Shown in pieces: positions 34,587-43,713 of a stretch of DNA of 64,000 bases. The notes beneath the pieces are model-generated. The model saw nothing but the letters and a program-made list of their open reading frames with translations. It ran no database searches and had not been told where the DNA came from. Source of the DNA: Pseudomonas viridiflava (GTDB lineage Bacteria > Pseudomonadota > Gammaproteobacteria > Pseudomonadales > Pseudomonadaceae); NCBI RefSeq assembly GCF_900580865.1, contig NZ_UTBZ01000168.1, positions 62,001-126,000 on the forward strand, read 5' to 3'. A program made the translations under genes and the position numbers. The first letter of the stretch is position 1, and each line of letters starts with the position of its first letter.

Positions 34587-36836
34587 ATGCGGGGTAAGTC
34601 ATTGTCGGGTCCAGGCCGTTCGCGGCGTTACATAGTTTTGAGCCCTTCGTTGTTGGCAATTTTGAGTGCCTGCGCCAGCGCGGCTCCGGTCGTGGGTCGC
34701 GAGGAAACGGTAAACGGTGGCACGCCGGAACGATGGGATCTTTTCCAGAGCGCCACGCTGACGGTCAACGGCGCGCAAACGCTGGCCATCAACTCTGAAA
34801 ATTCCACGTTGATTGTGAATCCTGGTAGCACAACGCAGCAGATATCGGCTCGCGAAGGGTCAACGGTCAATCTGAGCAATGCGACCGTTTCGGCTACCGG
34901 GGGCTTGGCGGCGGTCTTTTTAAGTAGCTCTCAAGCGACGATCGACAGCAGTTCGATTACCGGAAATCGTGTAGGACTCCAAGTGGTTCGCGATGCCAAT
35001 ACACAGGACGGCTCCAGTGTTTATGTCACCAATGGCACGAAGATCACTGGTGTGACCGGGGGAGCGTTGGTCAGTGCCTTCAGCGTCTTGAACCTCAGCG
35101 ATTCCGACCTTCTCGGCACCGGAGCCAGCAGCTACGGACTTCGGCTGAATAGCGGTCAAGCGACGGCCCTAAACAGCTCTATCATTGGTGGTCGAGAAGG
35201 CGTCGTCATCGATTCCGATCTCAACCAGGCTCAACCGGCGACGTTGAATCTTGAGAACACTACAGTGCAAGGCAAAACCGGCGCTGCCATTCTGGTCGAC
35301 TTTGCCAACACCACGGATTCCACGGCGGACATTACGTTGACCAACTCGCGCTTGCTCGCTGGCAACGGCACCTTACTGGATGTCCGAGGCGGGGCGGATG
35401 CCTCGCTGGTAGTCAACGACAGTACGCTCAATGGTGACATCGTCACGGAGCAGGGCAGCACTACAAAGTTGACTCTGCAAAACAACTCGAAGCTGACGGG
35501 CCAATTGCAAAATGTGGCCAGCGCCACGATCAATGACAGTTCTCAGTGGGTCCTGACGGGTAATAGCAGTATCGACCAGTTGAACCTGAACAACGGTGGC
35601 TCGGTGGTCTTCGGGGCTACCGACGCCTTTTATCAACTCAACGTAACGTCTTTGTCCGGCAATGGCCGGTTTGTGATGGGCACCAACTTCACCACTGGTG
35701 AAACGGATGTGTTGAATATCACTGGCACCGCCCAAGGGACACACGAACTGCTGATTGCCAGCAGTGGTCTAGACCCTGCTAGCGGACAACCTGTCCGCGT
35801 GGTGCAAACCGCAGGCGGCGACGCTCGGTTTTTCATGAGCCGTGATGTCGATCTGGGGACGTATTCCTATGGTCTGGCGAAAAGTGGCAATGACTGGATA
35901 CTCGATCCCAGCACGCGGACCATCAGTCCTGGGGCTCGCTCAGTGCTCGCTCTGTTCAACACGGCCTCAACGGTATGGCTGGGCGAGTTGACCTCATTGC
36001 GCACGCGTATGGGCGAATTGCGCTTCAATGGTGGCCAATCCGGCGCGTGGGGGCGTACTTACACTAACAAGTACAACATCGCCGATGGCTCGGGGGTCGG
36101 CTATCAGCAACATCAGAGCGGGTTTACTTTAGGGGCGGATGCGCCGCTGCCGCTGGGTGACGGGCAGTGGTTGGTCGGGGTGATGGCAGGCCAAAGTCAA
36201 TCCGACCTCGATCTTGACGCAGGCACCTCCGGGAGCGTGGACAGCTACTATGTGGGTGGCTACTTGACCTGGCTGGATGCGCAAACCGGTTATTACTTTG
36301 ATGGAGTATTGAAGGCCAACCGCTTCAATAATGATGCCAAGGTAGGGCTGAGTGATGGAACGCGGGCCAAGGGTGATTACGACAATTCCGGCGTCGGTGG
36401 TTCGGTGGAAATCGGTAAACACATCAGTCTTGCTGACGGAAACTTCCTGGAACCCTACACGCAATGGTCTGCAGTGGTCATTGAGGGCAAGGATTATTCC
36501 TTGAGTAATGACCTGCAGGCAGAAGGTGATCGAACTCGTTCATTCATCGGTAAAGTGGGTGTCACTGCCGGTCGAAATATCGAACTGGATCAGGGGCGGA
36601 CTGTACAGCCTTATATTCGACTTGCCTGGGCACATGAGTTTGCAAAGAACAATGAAGTCCAGGTGAATAACAATGTGTTCAACAATGACCTGTCCGGCTC
36701 TCGTGGGGAACTGGGTGCTGGCGTCGCTGTAGCGATAGCCAGAAGTTTCAGCGTGCATGCCGATTTCGAGTACAGCAACGGCCGGTACTTTGAGCAGCCC
36801 TTGGGTGCCAACATCGGAATTCGCTATATTTGGTAA
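34587..36836 (+). CDS. Autotransporter with beta-helix passenger
   Basis: A 749-residue type V secreted protein. An N-terminal basic region and hydrophobic stretch (RRYIVLSPSLLAILSACASA) act as signal. The passenger (about 45-450) is Asn/Ser/Thr-rich with repeats such as LTVNGAQTLAINSENSTLIV and TLNLENTTVQGKTG, typical of a pertactin-like beta-helix. The C-terminal barrel (about 480-749) ends NIGIRYIW with a terminal aromatic residue. Start ATG 34587 has AGG 8 bases upstream; ATG 34542 is an alternative. It lacks an obvious protease triad. It may be co-expressed with the two preceding repeat proteins (208-base gap). Confidence 0.88.
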   Translation: MRGKSLSGPGRSRRYIVLSPSLLAILSACASAAPVVGREETVNGGTPERWDLFQSATLTVNGAQTLAINSENSTLIVNPGSTTQQISAREGSTVNLSNATVSATGGLAAVFLSSSQATIDSSSITGNRVGLQVVRDANTQDGSSVYVTNGTKITGVTGGALVSAFSVLNLSDSDLLGTGASSYGLRLNSGQATALNSSIIGGREGVVIDSDLNQAQPATLNLENTTVQGKTGAAILVDFANTTDSTADITLTNSRLLAGNGTLLDVRGGADASLVVNDSTLNGDIVTEQGSTTKLTLQNNSKLTGQLQNVASATINDSSQWVLTGNSSIDQLNLNNGGSVVFGATDAFYQLNVTSLSGNGRFVMGTNFTTGETDVLNITGTAQGTHELLIASSGLDPASGQPVRVVQTAGGDARFFMSRDVDLGTYSYGLAKSGNDWILDPSTRTISPGARSVLALFNTASTVWLGELTSLRTRMGELRFNGGQSGAWGRTYTNKYNIADGSGVGYQQHQSGFTLGADAPLPLGDGQWLVGVMAGQSQSDLDLDAGTSGSVDSYYVGGYLTWLDAQTGYYFDGVLKANRFNNDAKVGLSDGTRAKGDYDNSGVGGSVEIGKHISLADGNFLEPYTQWSAVVIEGKDYSLSNDLQAEGDRTRSFIGKVGVTAGRNIELDQGRTVQPYIRLAWAHEFAKNNEVQVNNNVFNNDLSGSRGELGAGVAVAIARSFSVHADFEYSNGRYFEQPLGANIGIRYIW

Positions 36837-36846
36837 ACGAGGCAAT

Positions 36847-36876
36847 AAAAAAGGAAGCAAAAGCTTCCTTTTTTTT
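36847..36876. terminator. Bidirectional intrinsic terminator
   Basis: AAAAAAGGAAGC and GCTTCCTTTTTT form a 12-bp stem around AAAA, with further T residues. It lies between the convergent autotransporter and the small hypothetical gene ending at 36894. Confidence 0.9.
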
Positions 36877-36893
36877 GTTTGCCGGCATTATGG

Positions 36894-37382
36894 TTATGCG
36901 GCGATCGACCGATATCCACGTAATTTCACAATGTCTCCCTTTGCTGAAAATCTAACATCCAAGGTTAGTTCTTTCTCCTCATCGTCGTCTCGATTCTCCA
37001 CCACGACGTTGTTCAAGTTCCCGGAAAGAGTAGCTGAATCAGGATCATAAGCGATGATGGCTGCCCCCGAACGCTGAGTATAAGTCACAGGCTTGGCTGG
37101 ATCGCTGTTGTCGACAAATGTCAGGCGAACCTCATGGGATGTTGGTGTCAGTTCGTAGCTGTCATTCGGCAGGTTTTTGGAGAAGGACAGGGTGATTTCT
37201 TTGGTCGTGAAGTCCGTTTTACGTTGACGGGCAAACATTACGTAGGCCTCACCGTGCGGCAGCGGGAAGGTTTGCTCGGAGAGCTCAACCAGGCTTGCTT
37301 TAAACTGTTCTACGACGTTGATTGTCCCTACACACTCACCTGTGCCGATTGCATTTCTACGTTTGAGAATTTTATTGATCAT
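36894..37382 (-). CDS. Small hypothetical beta-rich protein with lux-box-like upstream site
   Basis: A 162-residue protein of unknown family. Its sequence is strand-rich with alternating hydrophobic residues (KEITLSFSKNLPNDSYELTP, TLSGNLNNVVVENRDDDEEK). No signal peptide is seen. The start is set at ATG 37382 by GGAG 9 bases upstream; an ATG at 37397 overlaps that site. Its layout (about 150 residues, a PHGEAYVMFA-like strand early and a charged C-terminal hairpin) loosely resembles the 146-residue protein at 48660-49100, and both carry the identical 20-bp palindrome upstream, which suggests the two are distant paralogs under common control. Confidence 0.7.
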   Translation of the reverse strand: MINKILKRRNAIGTGECVGTINVVEQFKASLVELSEQTFPLPHGEAYVMFARQRKTDFTTKEITLSFSKNLPNDSYELTPTSHEVRLTFVDNSDPAKPVTYTQRSGAAIIAYDPDSATLSGNLNNVVVENRDDDEEKELTLDVRFSAKGDIVKLRGYRSIAA

Positions 37383-37462
37383 TTTTGCGGTCTCCATGTC
37401 ATGACGAGATATCCCGTTATTAAAGGAAACTTTCGGGATGAGCTATCAGAACGCTAATGAGG

Positions 37463-37500
37463 CCAACTGTAAACTGTCAGACTTGACAGTTTACAGTTGG
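37463..37500. promoter_or_regulatory. Extended perfect palindrome containing a lux-box-like site
   Basis: Two perfect 17-base arms (CCAACTGTAAACTGTCA and its complement) surround GACT. The core AACTGTCAGACTTGACAGTT at 37472-37491 is identical to the site at 49182-49201. It lies 89 bases before the ATG at 37382. It could be an operator for a LuxR-type activator or, less likely, a hairpin in RNA. Confidence 0.6.
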
Positions 37501-37647
37501 CAGGAAATGTGATTTCCGAAATTTGGTTGTTGGCGAAGGTTAGTTTTGATGGGGAAAGTGATTTAAACGGTTCAGGCTCCCGATCATCAGGTTAGCGGAT
37601 CTACGCCGCCCGGTTGGAAGGGCAGCCTCGGTGGACAATAAAAATAA

Positions 37648-38289
37648 TCAGCCAAACAGTCCTGCCGCGATATTGATTGAAAATCCCAAAATAGCCGTGT
37701 TGAACACAAATCCGATCAGTGATTGCGCCAAAACGATTTTGCGAATATCCCGTGTCGCCACGCCGACATCTGCTGTCTGCACCGCCACGCCGATGGTGAA
37801 CGAGAAATACAGGAAGTCCCAATAGTTGGGCGTGGTCAGCCCTTCGGCGAAGCGCAACGCCGGTTCCTTGCCGTTCCAGGTGTAATACAACCTTGCGTAA
37901 TGCACGCAGAAAATCACCCCGATCAGCAGCCACGAACCAATTACCGTCAGCGCGGTGAAACCGTAATGAAGGAGCTTGCGCGTGGTTTCCAGGTCTTTGC
38001 TGCCGGCCAGTTCGAAGGTGATGGTCGCCAGACTGGCAAGGGCGGCGATGCACACCACGAACAGCACCAGCCCGGCATTCTCGTCTTCGACTTCAGCGAT
38101 GCGTTTGACGTCCGGGGCCTTGGCGCGCACGGTCAGCCAGAACATCAGGATCAGGTAAGTCCAGACACCGGCGTTCCAGCCGATGAGGATTTTGCTGACG
38201 ATGGAATCGGCGGGTGCCAACAGACCGGTTGCGAGCCCGAGCAGGGCGGCTGCAGACAGGCGAGGGTGGGTGCGGGCGAGTAAGCGCAT
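37648..38289 (-). CDS. DUF1345 membrane protein
   Basis: A 213-residue inner-membrane protein with about five helices (for example AAALLGLATGLLAPADSIVS, GLVLFVVCIAALASLATITF, LTVIGSWLLIGVIFCVHYAR). The central YYTWNGKEPALRFAEG and NYWDFLYFSFTIGVAVQTAD motifs are characteristic of DUF1345. Function unknown. ATG 38289 gives the best N-terminus. It follows the RND pump genes on the same strand, but a REPIN lies between them. Confidence 0.85.
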   Translation of the reverse strand: MRLLARTHPRLSAAALLGLATGLLAPADSIVSKILIGWNAGVWTYLILMFWLTVRAKAPDVKRIAEVEDENAGLVLFVVCIAALASLATITFELAGSKDLETTRKLLHYGFTALTVIGSWLLIGVIFCVHYARLYYTWNGKEPALRFAEGLTTPNYWDFLYFSFTIGVAVQTADVGVATRDIRKIVLAQSLIGFVFNTAILGFSINIAAGLFG

Positions 38290-38373
38290 GGGGACTCGAT
38301 GGGCCAAGGTGATTCAGACACCTTAGCCCAGCGATGGCAGGTGTGACCACAGCGCTGGATGTTTGCAGAACCC

Positions 38374-38463
38374 TTGTGGGAGCGAGCTTGCTCGCGAATG
38401 CGTCCGGTCAGTCAACATCAACATTGAATTACCGACGCTTTCGCGAGCAGGCTCGCTCCCACA
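38374..38463. repeat. REPIN
   Basis: Inverted REP cores GTGGGAGCGAGCTTGCTCGC and GCGAGCAGGCTCGCTCCCAC with a spacer of about 45 bases, between the RND permease end and the DUF1345 gene. Confidence 0.9.
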
Positions 38464-38470
38464 GGTTGGA

Positions 38471-41400
38471 TCAGTGGGATTTGGTGAATCGTTGTACGAG
38501 CTTCATGACCACGACGAAGAACACCGGGACGAAGATCACCGCCAGTGTCGCGGTAATCATCCCGCCAATCACCCCGGTACCGATCGCCTGTTGGCTTGCC
38601 GAGCTGGCGCCGGTGGCAATGGCCAATGGCACCACGCCGAGAATGAACGCCAGCGAAGTCATCACGATCGGCCGCAGACGCAAACGCGCGGCCTGCAAGG
38701 TCGCGTCGATCAGGTCGTGACCTTCGTCATACAGGCTCTTGGCGAACTCGATGATCAGGATCGCGTTCTTCGCCGACAGACCGATGATGGTGATCAGGCC
38801 GACTTTGAAGAATACGTCGTTGGGCATGCCGCGCAACGTCACCGCCAGCACCGCGCCGAGCACGCCCAGCGGCACCACCAGCAACACCGAGGTCGGAATC
38901 GACCAACTCTCGTACAGCGCCGCCAGACACAGGAACACGATCAGCAATGACAGGCCCAACAGAATCGGCGCCTGACTGCCGGACAAGCGCTCCTGCAATG
39001 ACAGGCCGGTCCACTCCTGACCCAGGCCTTTCGGGCCTTGCGCAACCAGTCGTTCGATTTCCGCCATGGCCTCACCGGTACTGTGCCCCGGCGACGGTTC
39101 GCCGGAAATCGCTATCGCCGGGTAACCGTTGTAACGGGTCAATTGCGCCGGGCCCTGAATCCAGTTGGCCTGCACGAACGCCGAGAGCGGCACCATGTGC
39201 CCGGTATTGTTGCGCACATGCATTTTCAGCAGATCGGCGACCTGACTGCGTTGATCACCTTCGGCTTGCACGACAACACGCTGCATGCGCCCCTGATTGG
39301 GGAAGTCGTTGATATAGCTGGAGCCGACCGCAGTGGACAGCACGTTGCCGATATCGGCAAACGAGACGCCCAAGGCATTCGCCTGCTTGCGGTCAACGAT
39401 CAATTGCACTTGCGGCGCTTCAGCCAGCGCGCTTTCGCGCACGTTCATCAGTACCGGACTTTTTTCGGCAGCGGCGAGCAATTCGGTGCGCGCCTGCATC
39501 AAGGTCGCATGGCCAAGACCACCGCGATCCTGCAAGCGGAACTCGAAACCGCTCGACGTGCCGAGGCCGTCCACGGGCGGTGGCAGCACCGAGAACGCCA
39601 TGGCGTCCTTGATCTCGCTCAGCGCAATGTTGGCGCGATCGGCAATCGAGCTGGCGGAATCATCGCTGCTGCGCTGCGACCAATCCTTCAGCGTCGAAAA
39701 CGCCAACGCTGCGTTCTGCCCGCTACCAGAGAAGCTGAAACCGAGAATCACCACACTGTCGCTGATTCCTGGCTCGCCAGCGTTATGTGCCTCGAGCTGT
39801 TCCGCCACGGCCACCGTCCGATTCTTGGTCGCGCCGGGTGGCAGTTGAATGTCAGTGATGGTGTAACCCTGATCTTCCACCGGCAGGAACGAGGAGGGCA
39901 GACGCGCGAAGCACAGGCCCAGCCCCACCAGCAGCACAACGTAGATCAGCAGGTAACGGCCACTGCGTTTCAACGCGTAGCCGACCCAACCCTGATAACG
40001 GTCGGTCAGGCGTTCGAAGCGGCGGTTGAACCAGCCGAAGAACCCGGATTTTTCGTGATGCTCGCCCTTGGCGATCGGCTTGAGCAGTGTCGCGCACAGT
40101 GCCGGCGTCAGGGTCAGGGCGAGGAACGCCGAGAACAGGATCGACGTCGCCATCGACAGCGAGAACTGCTGGTAAATCACCCCGACCGAGCCCTGCATGA
40201 ACGCCATCGGAATGAACACCGCCACCAGCACCAGGGTGATGCCGATGATTGCGCCGGTAATCTGTGTCATTGCCTTGCGCGTGGCTTCCTTGGGCGACAG
40301 ACCCTCGGTGGCCATGATCCGCTCGACGTTCTCCACCACGACAATCGCGTCGTCCACCAGAATACCGATGGCCAGCACCATGCCGAACATGGTCAGCACG
40401 TTGATCGAAAAACCCAGCGCCAACATGGTCGCGAATGTACCCATCAACGCCACTGGCACCACCAGCGTCGGGATCAGCGTGTAGCGCACGTTCTGCAGGA
40501 ACAGGAACATCACCGCGAACACCAACAGCATGGCTTCGCCCAGGGTGTAAACCACTTTGGTGATCGAGACTTTGACGAACGGCGAAGTGTCATATGGAAT
40601 CTTGTATTCCACGCCTGCCGGGAAGTAGCGCGCTAGCTCATCCATCTTCGCCCGCACCAGGGTCGCAGTGTTCAGCGCGTTGGCGCCCGGCGACAGCTGC
40701 ACGCCGACGGCGGTGGACGGCTTGCCGTTGAGGCGCGTGCCGAACTGGTATTCCTGACTGCCGATCTCGACCCGAGCGACGTCGCCGATGCGCACGGTAG
40801 AACCGTCGCGATTGGCCTTGAGGACAATGTCGGCGAACTCTTGCGGCGTCGACAACTGACCTTTCACCAGAATGGTCGCAGTGATTTCCTGGCTCGACGG
40901 ACTGGGCAGATCGCCGATGCTGCCGGCGGACACCTGGGCGTTCTGCGCGACGATGGCTTCGTTGACGTCAGCCGGTGTCAGGTTGAACGCGATCAGCTTC
41001 TGCGGATCGATCCAGATGCGCATGGCCCGTTCGGCGCCATACAACTGTGCCTTGCCGACGCCTTCCAGACGCTTGATCTCGTTCATCACGTTGCGCGCCA
41101 GATAATCACTGAGCGCGACGTCATCGAGCTTGCCGTCACTCGACGTCAGGGTGATCAGCAAGAGGAAACCGGACGAGACTTTTTCGACCTGCAAACCTTG
41201 CTGATTCACTGCTTGCGGCAGACGTGACTCGACCACTTTCAGACGGTTTTGCACGTCAACCTGCGCCAGCTCCGGGTTGGTGCCCGGCTGGAACGTGGCT
41301 TTGATCGTCGCGCTGCCGAGGCTGCTTTGCGATTCGAAGTACAGCAGATGATCGGCGCCGTTAAGCTCTTCCTCGATCAGGCTGACCACGCTTTCATCGA

Positions 41401-41569
41401 CGGTCTGCGCCGAGGCGCCAGGGTACACAGCGTAGATTTCGATCTGCGGCGGGGCGACGTCGGGGTATTGCGCCACCGGCAACTGCGGGATGGCCAGCGC
41501 ACCGGCCAACAGGATGAACAGCGCGACGACCCAGGCAAACACCGGGCGGTCGATAAAGAACTGCGGCAT
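38471..41569 (-). CDS. RND multidrug efflux permease (HAE-1 family)
   Basis: A 1032-residue inner-membrane proton-driven pump. It begins PQFFIDRPVFAWVVALFILL, has the paired large periplasmic loops after TM1 and TM7, and the TM4 proton-relay aspartates in GMVLAIGILVDDAIVVVENV. The C-terminal helices contain FKVGLITIIGLSAKNAILII. It is the second gene of a two-gene operon with the adaptor at 41585 (15-base gap). No outer-membrane factor gene follows, so it probably borrows an OprM-type channel. It belongs among MexD/MexQ-like pumps; the precise orthologue cannot be fixed by reading. A two-component system diverges upstream and may regulate it. Confidence 0.92.
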   Translation of the reverse strand: MPQFFIDRPVFAWVVALFILLAGALAIPQLPVAQYPDVAPPQIEIYAVYPGASAQTVDESVVSLIEEELNGADHLLYFESQSSLGSATIKATFQPGTNPELAQVDVQNRLKVVESRLPQAVNQQGLQVEKVSSGFLLLITLTSSDGKLDDVALSDYLARNVMNEIKRLEGVGKAQLYGAERAMRIWIDPQKLIAFNLTPADVNEAIVAQNAQVSAGSIGDLPSPSSQEITATILVKGQLSTPQEFADIVLKANRDGSTVRIGDVARVEIGSQEYQFGTRLNGKPSTAVGVQLSPGANALNTATLVRAKMDELARYFPAGVEYKIPYDTSPFVKVSITKVVYTLGEAMLLVFAVMFLFLQNVRYTLIPTLVVPVALMGTFATMLALGFSINVLTMFGMVLAIGILVDDAIVVVENVERIMATEGLSPKEATRKAMTQITGAIIGITLVLVAVFIPMAFMQGSVGVIYQQFSLSMATSILFSAFLALTLTPALCATLLKPIAKGEHHEKSGFFGWFNRRFERLTDRYQGWVGYALKRSGRYLLIYVVLLVGLGLCFARLPSSFLPVEDQGYTITDIQLPPGATKNRTVAVAEQLEAHNAGEPGISDSVVILGFSFSGSGQNAALAFSTLKDWSQRSSDDSASSIADRANIALSEIKDAMAFSVLPPPVDGLGTSSGFEFRLQDRGGLGHATLMQARTELLAAAEKSPVLMNVRESALAEAPQVQLIVDRKQANALGVSFADIGNVLSTAVGSSYINDFPNQGRMQRVVVQAEGDQRSQVADLLKMHVRNNTGHMVPLSAFVQANWIQGPAQLTRYNGYPAIAISGEPSPGHSTGEAMAEIERLVAQGPKGLGQEWTGLSLQERLSGSQAPILLGLSLLIVFLCLAALYESWSIPTSVLLVVPLGVLGAVLAVTLRGMPNDVFFKVGLITIIGLSAKNAILIIEFAKSLYDEGHDLIDATLQAARLRLRPIVMTSLAFILGVVPLAIATGASSASQQAIGTGVIGGMITATLAVIFVPVFFVVVMKLVQRFTKSH

Positions 41570-41584
41570 ATAAAAGCGTCCTGC

Positions 41585-42742
41585 TTACTGACCAGAGGTC
41601 TGGGCAAGTGGAAGAGGGGTGTCGTCGATCTGCACGGTTTCGCCGGGACGGGCGTGTTGCAGGCCTTCGATGACGATGCGGTCGCCGGGCTTGAGGCCGC
41701 CGGTGACGATCCAGCGATTGTTCTGCACCGCGCCCAGTTGCACCGGTTGCTCGGCGACGCGCATCTGTTCGTCGACGGTCAGCACTTGGGCAATACCGGC
41801 GCTGTCACGCTGCACGGCGCGTTGCGGCACGGTGATGCCGTTCTGGATCGTTGCCTGCTCCAGACGCACGCGAATGAAACTGCCCGGCAGCAAGTCGAGA
41901 TCCGGGTTGGGGAATTCGCTGCGCAGGATGATCTGGCCAGTGCCCGGATCGACGGTGATGTCGCTGAAGAGCAATTTGCCCGGCAGCGGGTACAGGCTGC
42001 CGTCATCCTGAATCAGCGTGGCTTTGACCTGATCCTGGCCGACTTCCTGCAACTGACCGGAGCGGAACGCGCGGCGCAATTCGTTGAGTTCACGGGTCGA
42101 CTGAGTGAGGTCAGCGTGAATCGGGTTGAGCTGCTGAATCAGTGCCAGCGGCGTGGTTTCGTTTTGCCCGACCAGTGCGCCTTCGGTCACCAGTGCGCGA
42201 CCAACACGCCCGGAAATCGGCGCGGTGACGGTGGCATAACCCAGATTCAGTTTCGCCCGTTCGACAGCAGCCTTGTTGGCCGCAACGTCAGCGGCGGTCT
42301 GCCGGGCATTGGCGCGGGCGTTGTCGTAGTCCTGGCCGCTAATGGCCTGGTCATCGATCAACTGGGCATAGCGCTGCTCTTGCAGTTTGGCCTGGAAGGC
42401 ATTGGCTTCGGCCTTGCGTAGCGCGGCTTCGGCGCTGTCGAGGTCAGCCTTGAACGGCGCCGGGTCGATGCGGAACAGCACGTCGCCCTTTTTCACGTCG
42501 CTGCCTTCGCGGAAGGTGCGCTGCAAGACCACTCCGGCCACCCGTGCCCGCACTTCGGCAATCCGTGGTGCGGCGATGCGGCCGCTGAGTTCGCTGCTGA
42601 TCGACAGGGGATGCGCTTCGATCGTCTCGATACGCACCGTGGCCGGTGGTGCCTGATCCTCGGCTTTCGAGGACGAATCACAGGCGCTCAGTGTCAGCGC
42701 CATCGCGATCAGGCCGAGCCCGGCCAGCAGTTTGTTCGACAT
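41585..42742 (-). CDS. RND efflux periplasmic adaptor lipoprotein
   Basis: A 385-residue membrane-fusion protein linking the permease to an outer-membrane channel. It has a lipoprotein signal (MSNKLLAGLGLIAMALTLSAC, lipid on Cys 21) and the barrel-sandwich halves around RARVAGVVLQRTFREGSDVK and LGYATVTAPISGRVGRALVT, with the coiled-coil hairpin between them (AALRKAEANAFQAKLQEQRY). The ATG at 42742 is preferred over one two codons earlier. First gene of the efflux operon. Confidence 0.92.
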   Translation of the reverse strand: MSNKLLAGLGLIAMALTLSACDSSSKAEDQAPPATVRIETIEAHPLSISSELSGRIAAPRIAEVRARVAGVVLQRTFREGSDVKKGDVLFRIDPAPFKADLDSAEAALRKAEANAFQAKLQEQRYAQLIDDQAISGQDYDNARANARQTAADVAANKAAVERAKLNLGYATVTAPISGRVGRALVTEGALVGQNETTPLALIQQLNPIHADLTQSTRELNELRRAFRSGQLQEVGQDQVKATLIQDDGSLYPLPGKLLFSDITVDPGTGQIILRSEFPNPDLDLLPGSFIRVRLEQATIQNGITVPQRAVQRDSAGIAQVLTVDEQMRVAEQPVQLGAVQNNRWIVTGGLKPGDRIVIEGLQHARPGETVQIDDTPLPLAQTSGQ

Positions 42743-42900
42743 GTACAACCCCCAATATTGATGCCCGCATCCTACGGGCAGACGCCGAGATTAGCGGTGA
42801 AGCTTTGTAGGCGCTGTGTGAAATTGTGTAAGGGTTTTGCTCAGGGATGGGCGAGGGCGTATATCCTTCAGGTCTTGAAATTTATTGCGACAGATAGATA

Positions 42901-42970
42901 GCTTTCGCGAGCAGGCTCGCTCCCACCGGGGATCGCATTCCAAGTGTGGGAGCGAGCCTGCTCGCGAATG
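42901..42970. repeat. REPIN in the divergent efflux / two-component promoter region
   Basis: Inverted REP cores GCGAGCAGGCTCGCTCCCAC and GTGGGAGCGAGCCTGCTCGC with about 18 bases between. It ends 38 bases before the response-regulator start, unusually close to a coding start for a REPIN. Confidence 0.9.
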
Positions 42971-43007
42971 GGCCTTATCAGTCGCCACAGCACTTTCTGG
43001 ATCACCC

Positions 43008-43709
43008 ATGCCCAACATCCTCCTGGTCGAAGACGACACCGCCCTCGCCGAACTGATTTCCAGCTATCTGGAGCGCAACGGTTATTCCGTTAGCGTGATC
43101 GGCCGTGGTGACCACGTACGTGAACGGGCGCGAGTCAATCCGCCGGACCTGGTGATTCTCGACCTGATGCTACCCGGCCTCGACGGCCTGCAAGTCTGCC
43201 GCTTGTTGCGCGCCGATTCAGCGACGCTGCCGATCCTGATGCTGACCGCCCGCGACGACAGCCACGATCAGGTGCTGGGCCTGGAAATGGGCGCCGACGA
43301 CTACGTGACCAAGCCTTGCGAGCCTCGGGTCTTGCTGGCACGGGTGCGCACCTTGTTGCGCCGCAGCAGCCTCGGCGAACCGCTGACCGCCAATGACCGT
43401 ATCCTCATGGGCAATCTGTGCATCGACCTGTCCGAGCGCACTGTGACCTGGCGCGATCAACCGGTCGAGCTGTCCAGTGGCGAGTACAACCTGCTGGTGG
43501 TGCTGGCCCGACACGCCGGTGAAGTGTTGAGCCGCGATCAGATCCTGCAGCGTCTGCGCGGGATCGAATTCAACGGTACCGACCGCTCGGTGGACGTGGC
43601 GATCTCCAAGCTGCGCCGTAAATTCGACGACCATGCGGGCGAGGCGCGCAAGATCAAGACCGTTTGGGGCAAGGGTTATCTGTTCAGCCGCTCCGAGTGG
43701 GAATGCTGA
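43008..43709 (+). CDS. OmpR-family response regulator
   Basis: A 233-residue regulator: receiver domain (about 1-118) with acidic pocket VEDD, phospho-accepting Asp in LVILDLMLPGLDG (about 52) and Lys in DDYVTKPCEPR; then a winged-helix DNA-binding domain (about 130-230: GEYNLLVVLARHAGEVLSRD, GTDRSVDVAISKLRRKF). The upstream open frame runs into the REPIN, so ATG 43008 is chosen, although its ribosome binding site is weak. It forms an operon with the kinase 4 bases downstream and faces away from the efflux genes, their likely target. Confidence 0.93.
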   Translation: MPNILLVEDDTALAELISSYLERNGYSVSVIGRGDHVRERARVNPPDLVILDLMLPGLDGLQVCRLLRADSATLPILMLTARDDSHDQVLGLEMGADDYVTKPCEPRVLLARVRTLLRRSSLGEPLTANDRILMGNLCIDLSERTVTWRDQPVELSSGEYNLLVVLARHAGEVLSRDQILQRLRGIEFNGTDRSVDVAISKLRRKFDDHAGEARKIKTVWGKGYLFSRSEWEC

Positions 43710-43713
43710 GCTG

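Noticed and set aside
39038..40636. A 532-codon open frame antisense to the RND permease
   Set aside because: Shadow of a clear 1032-residue permease gene.
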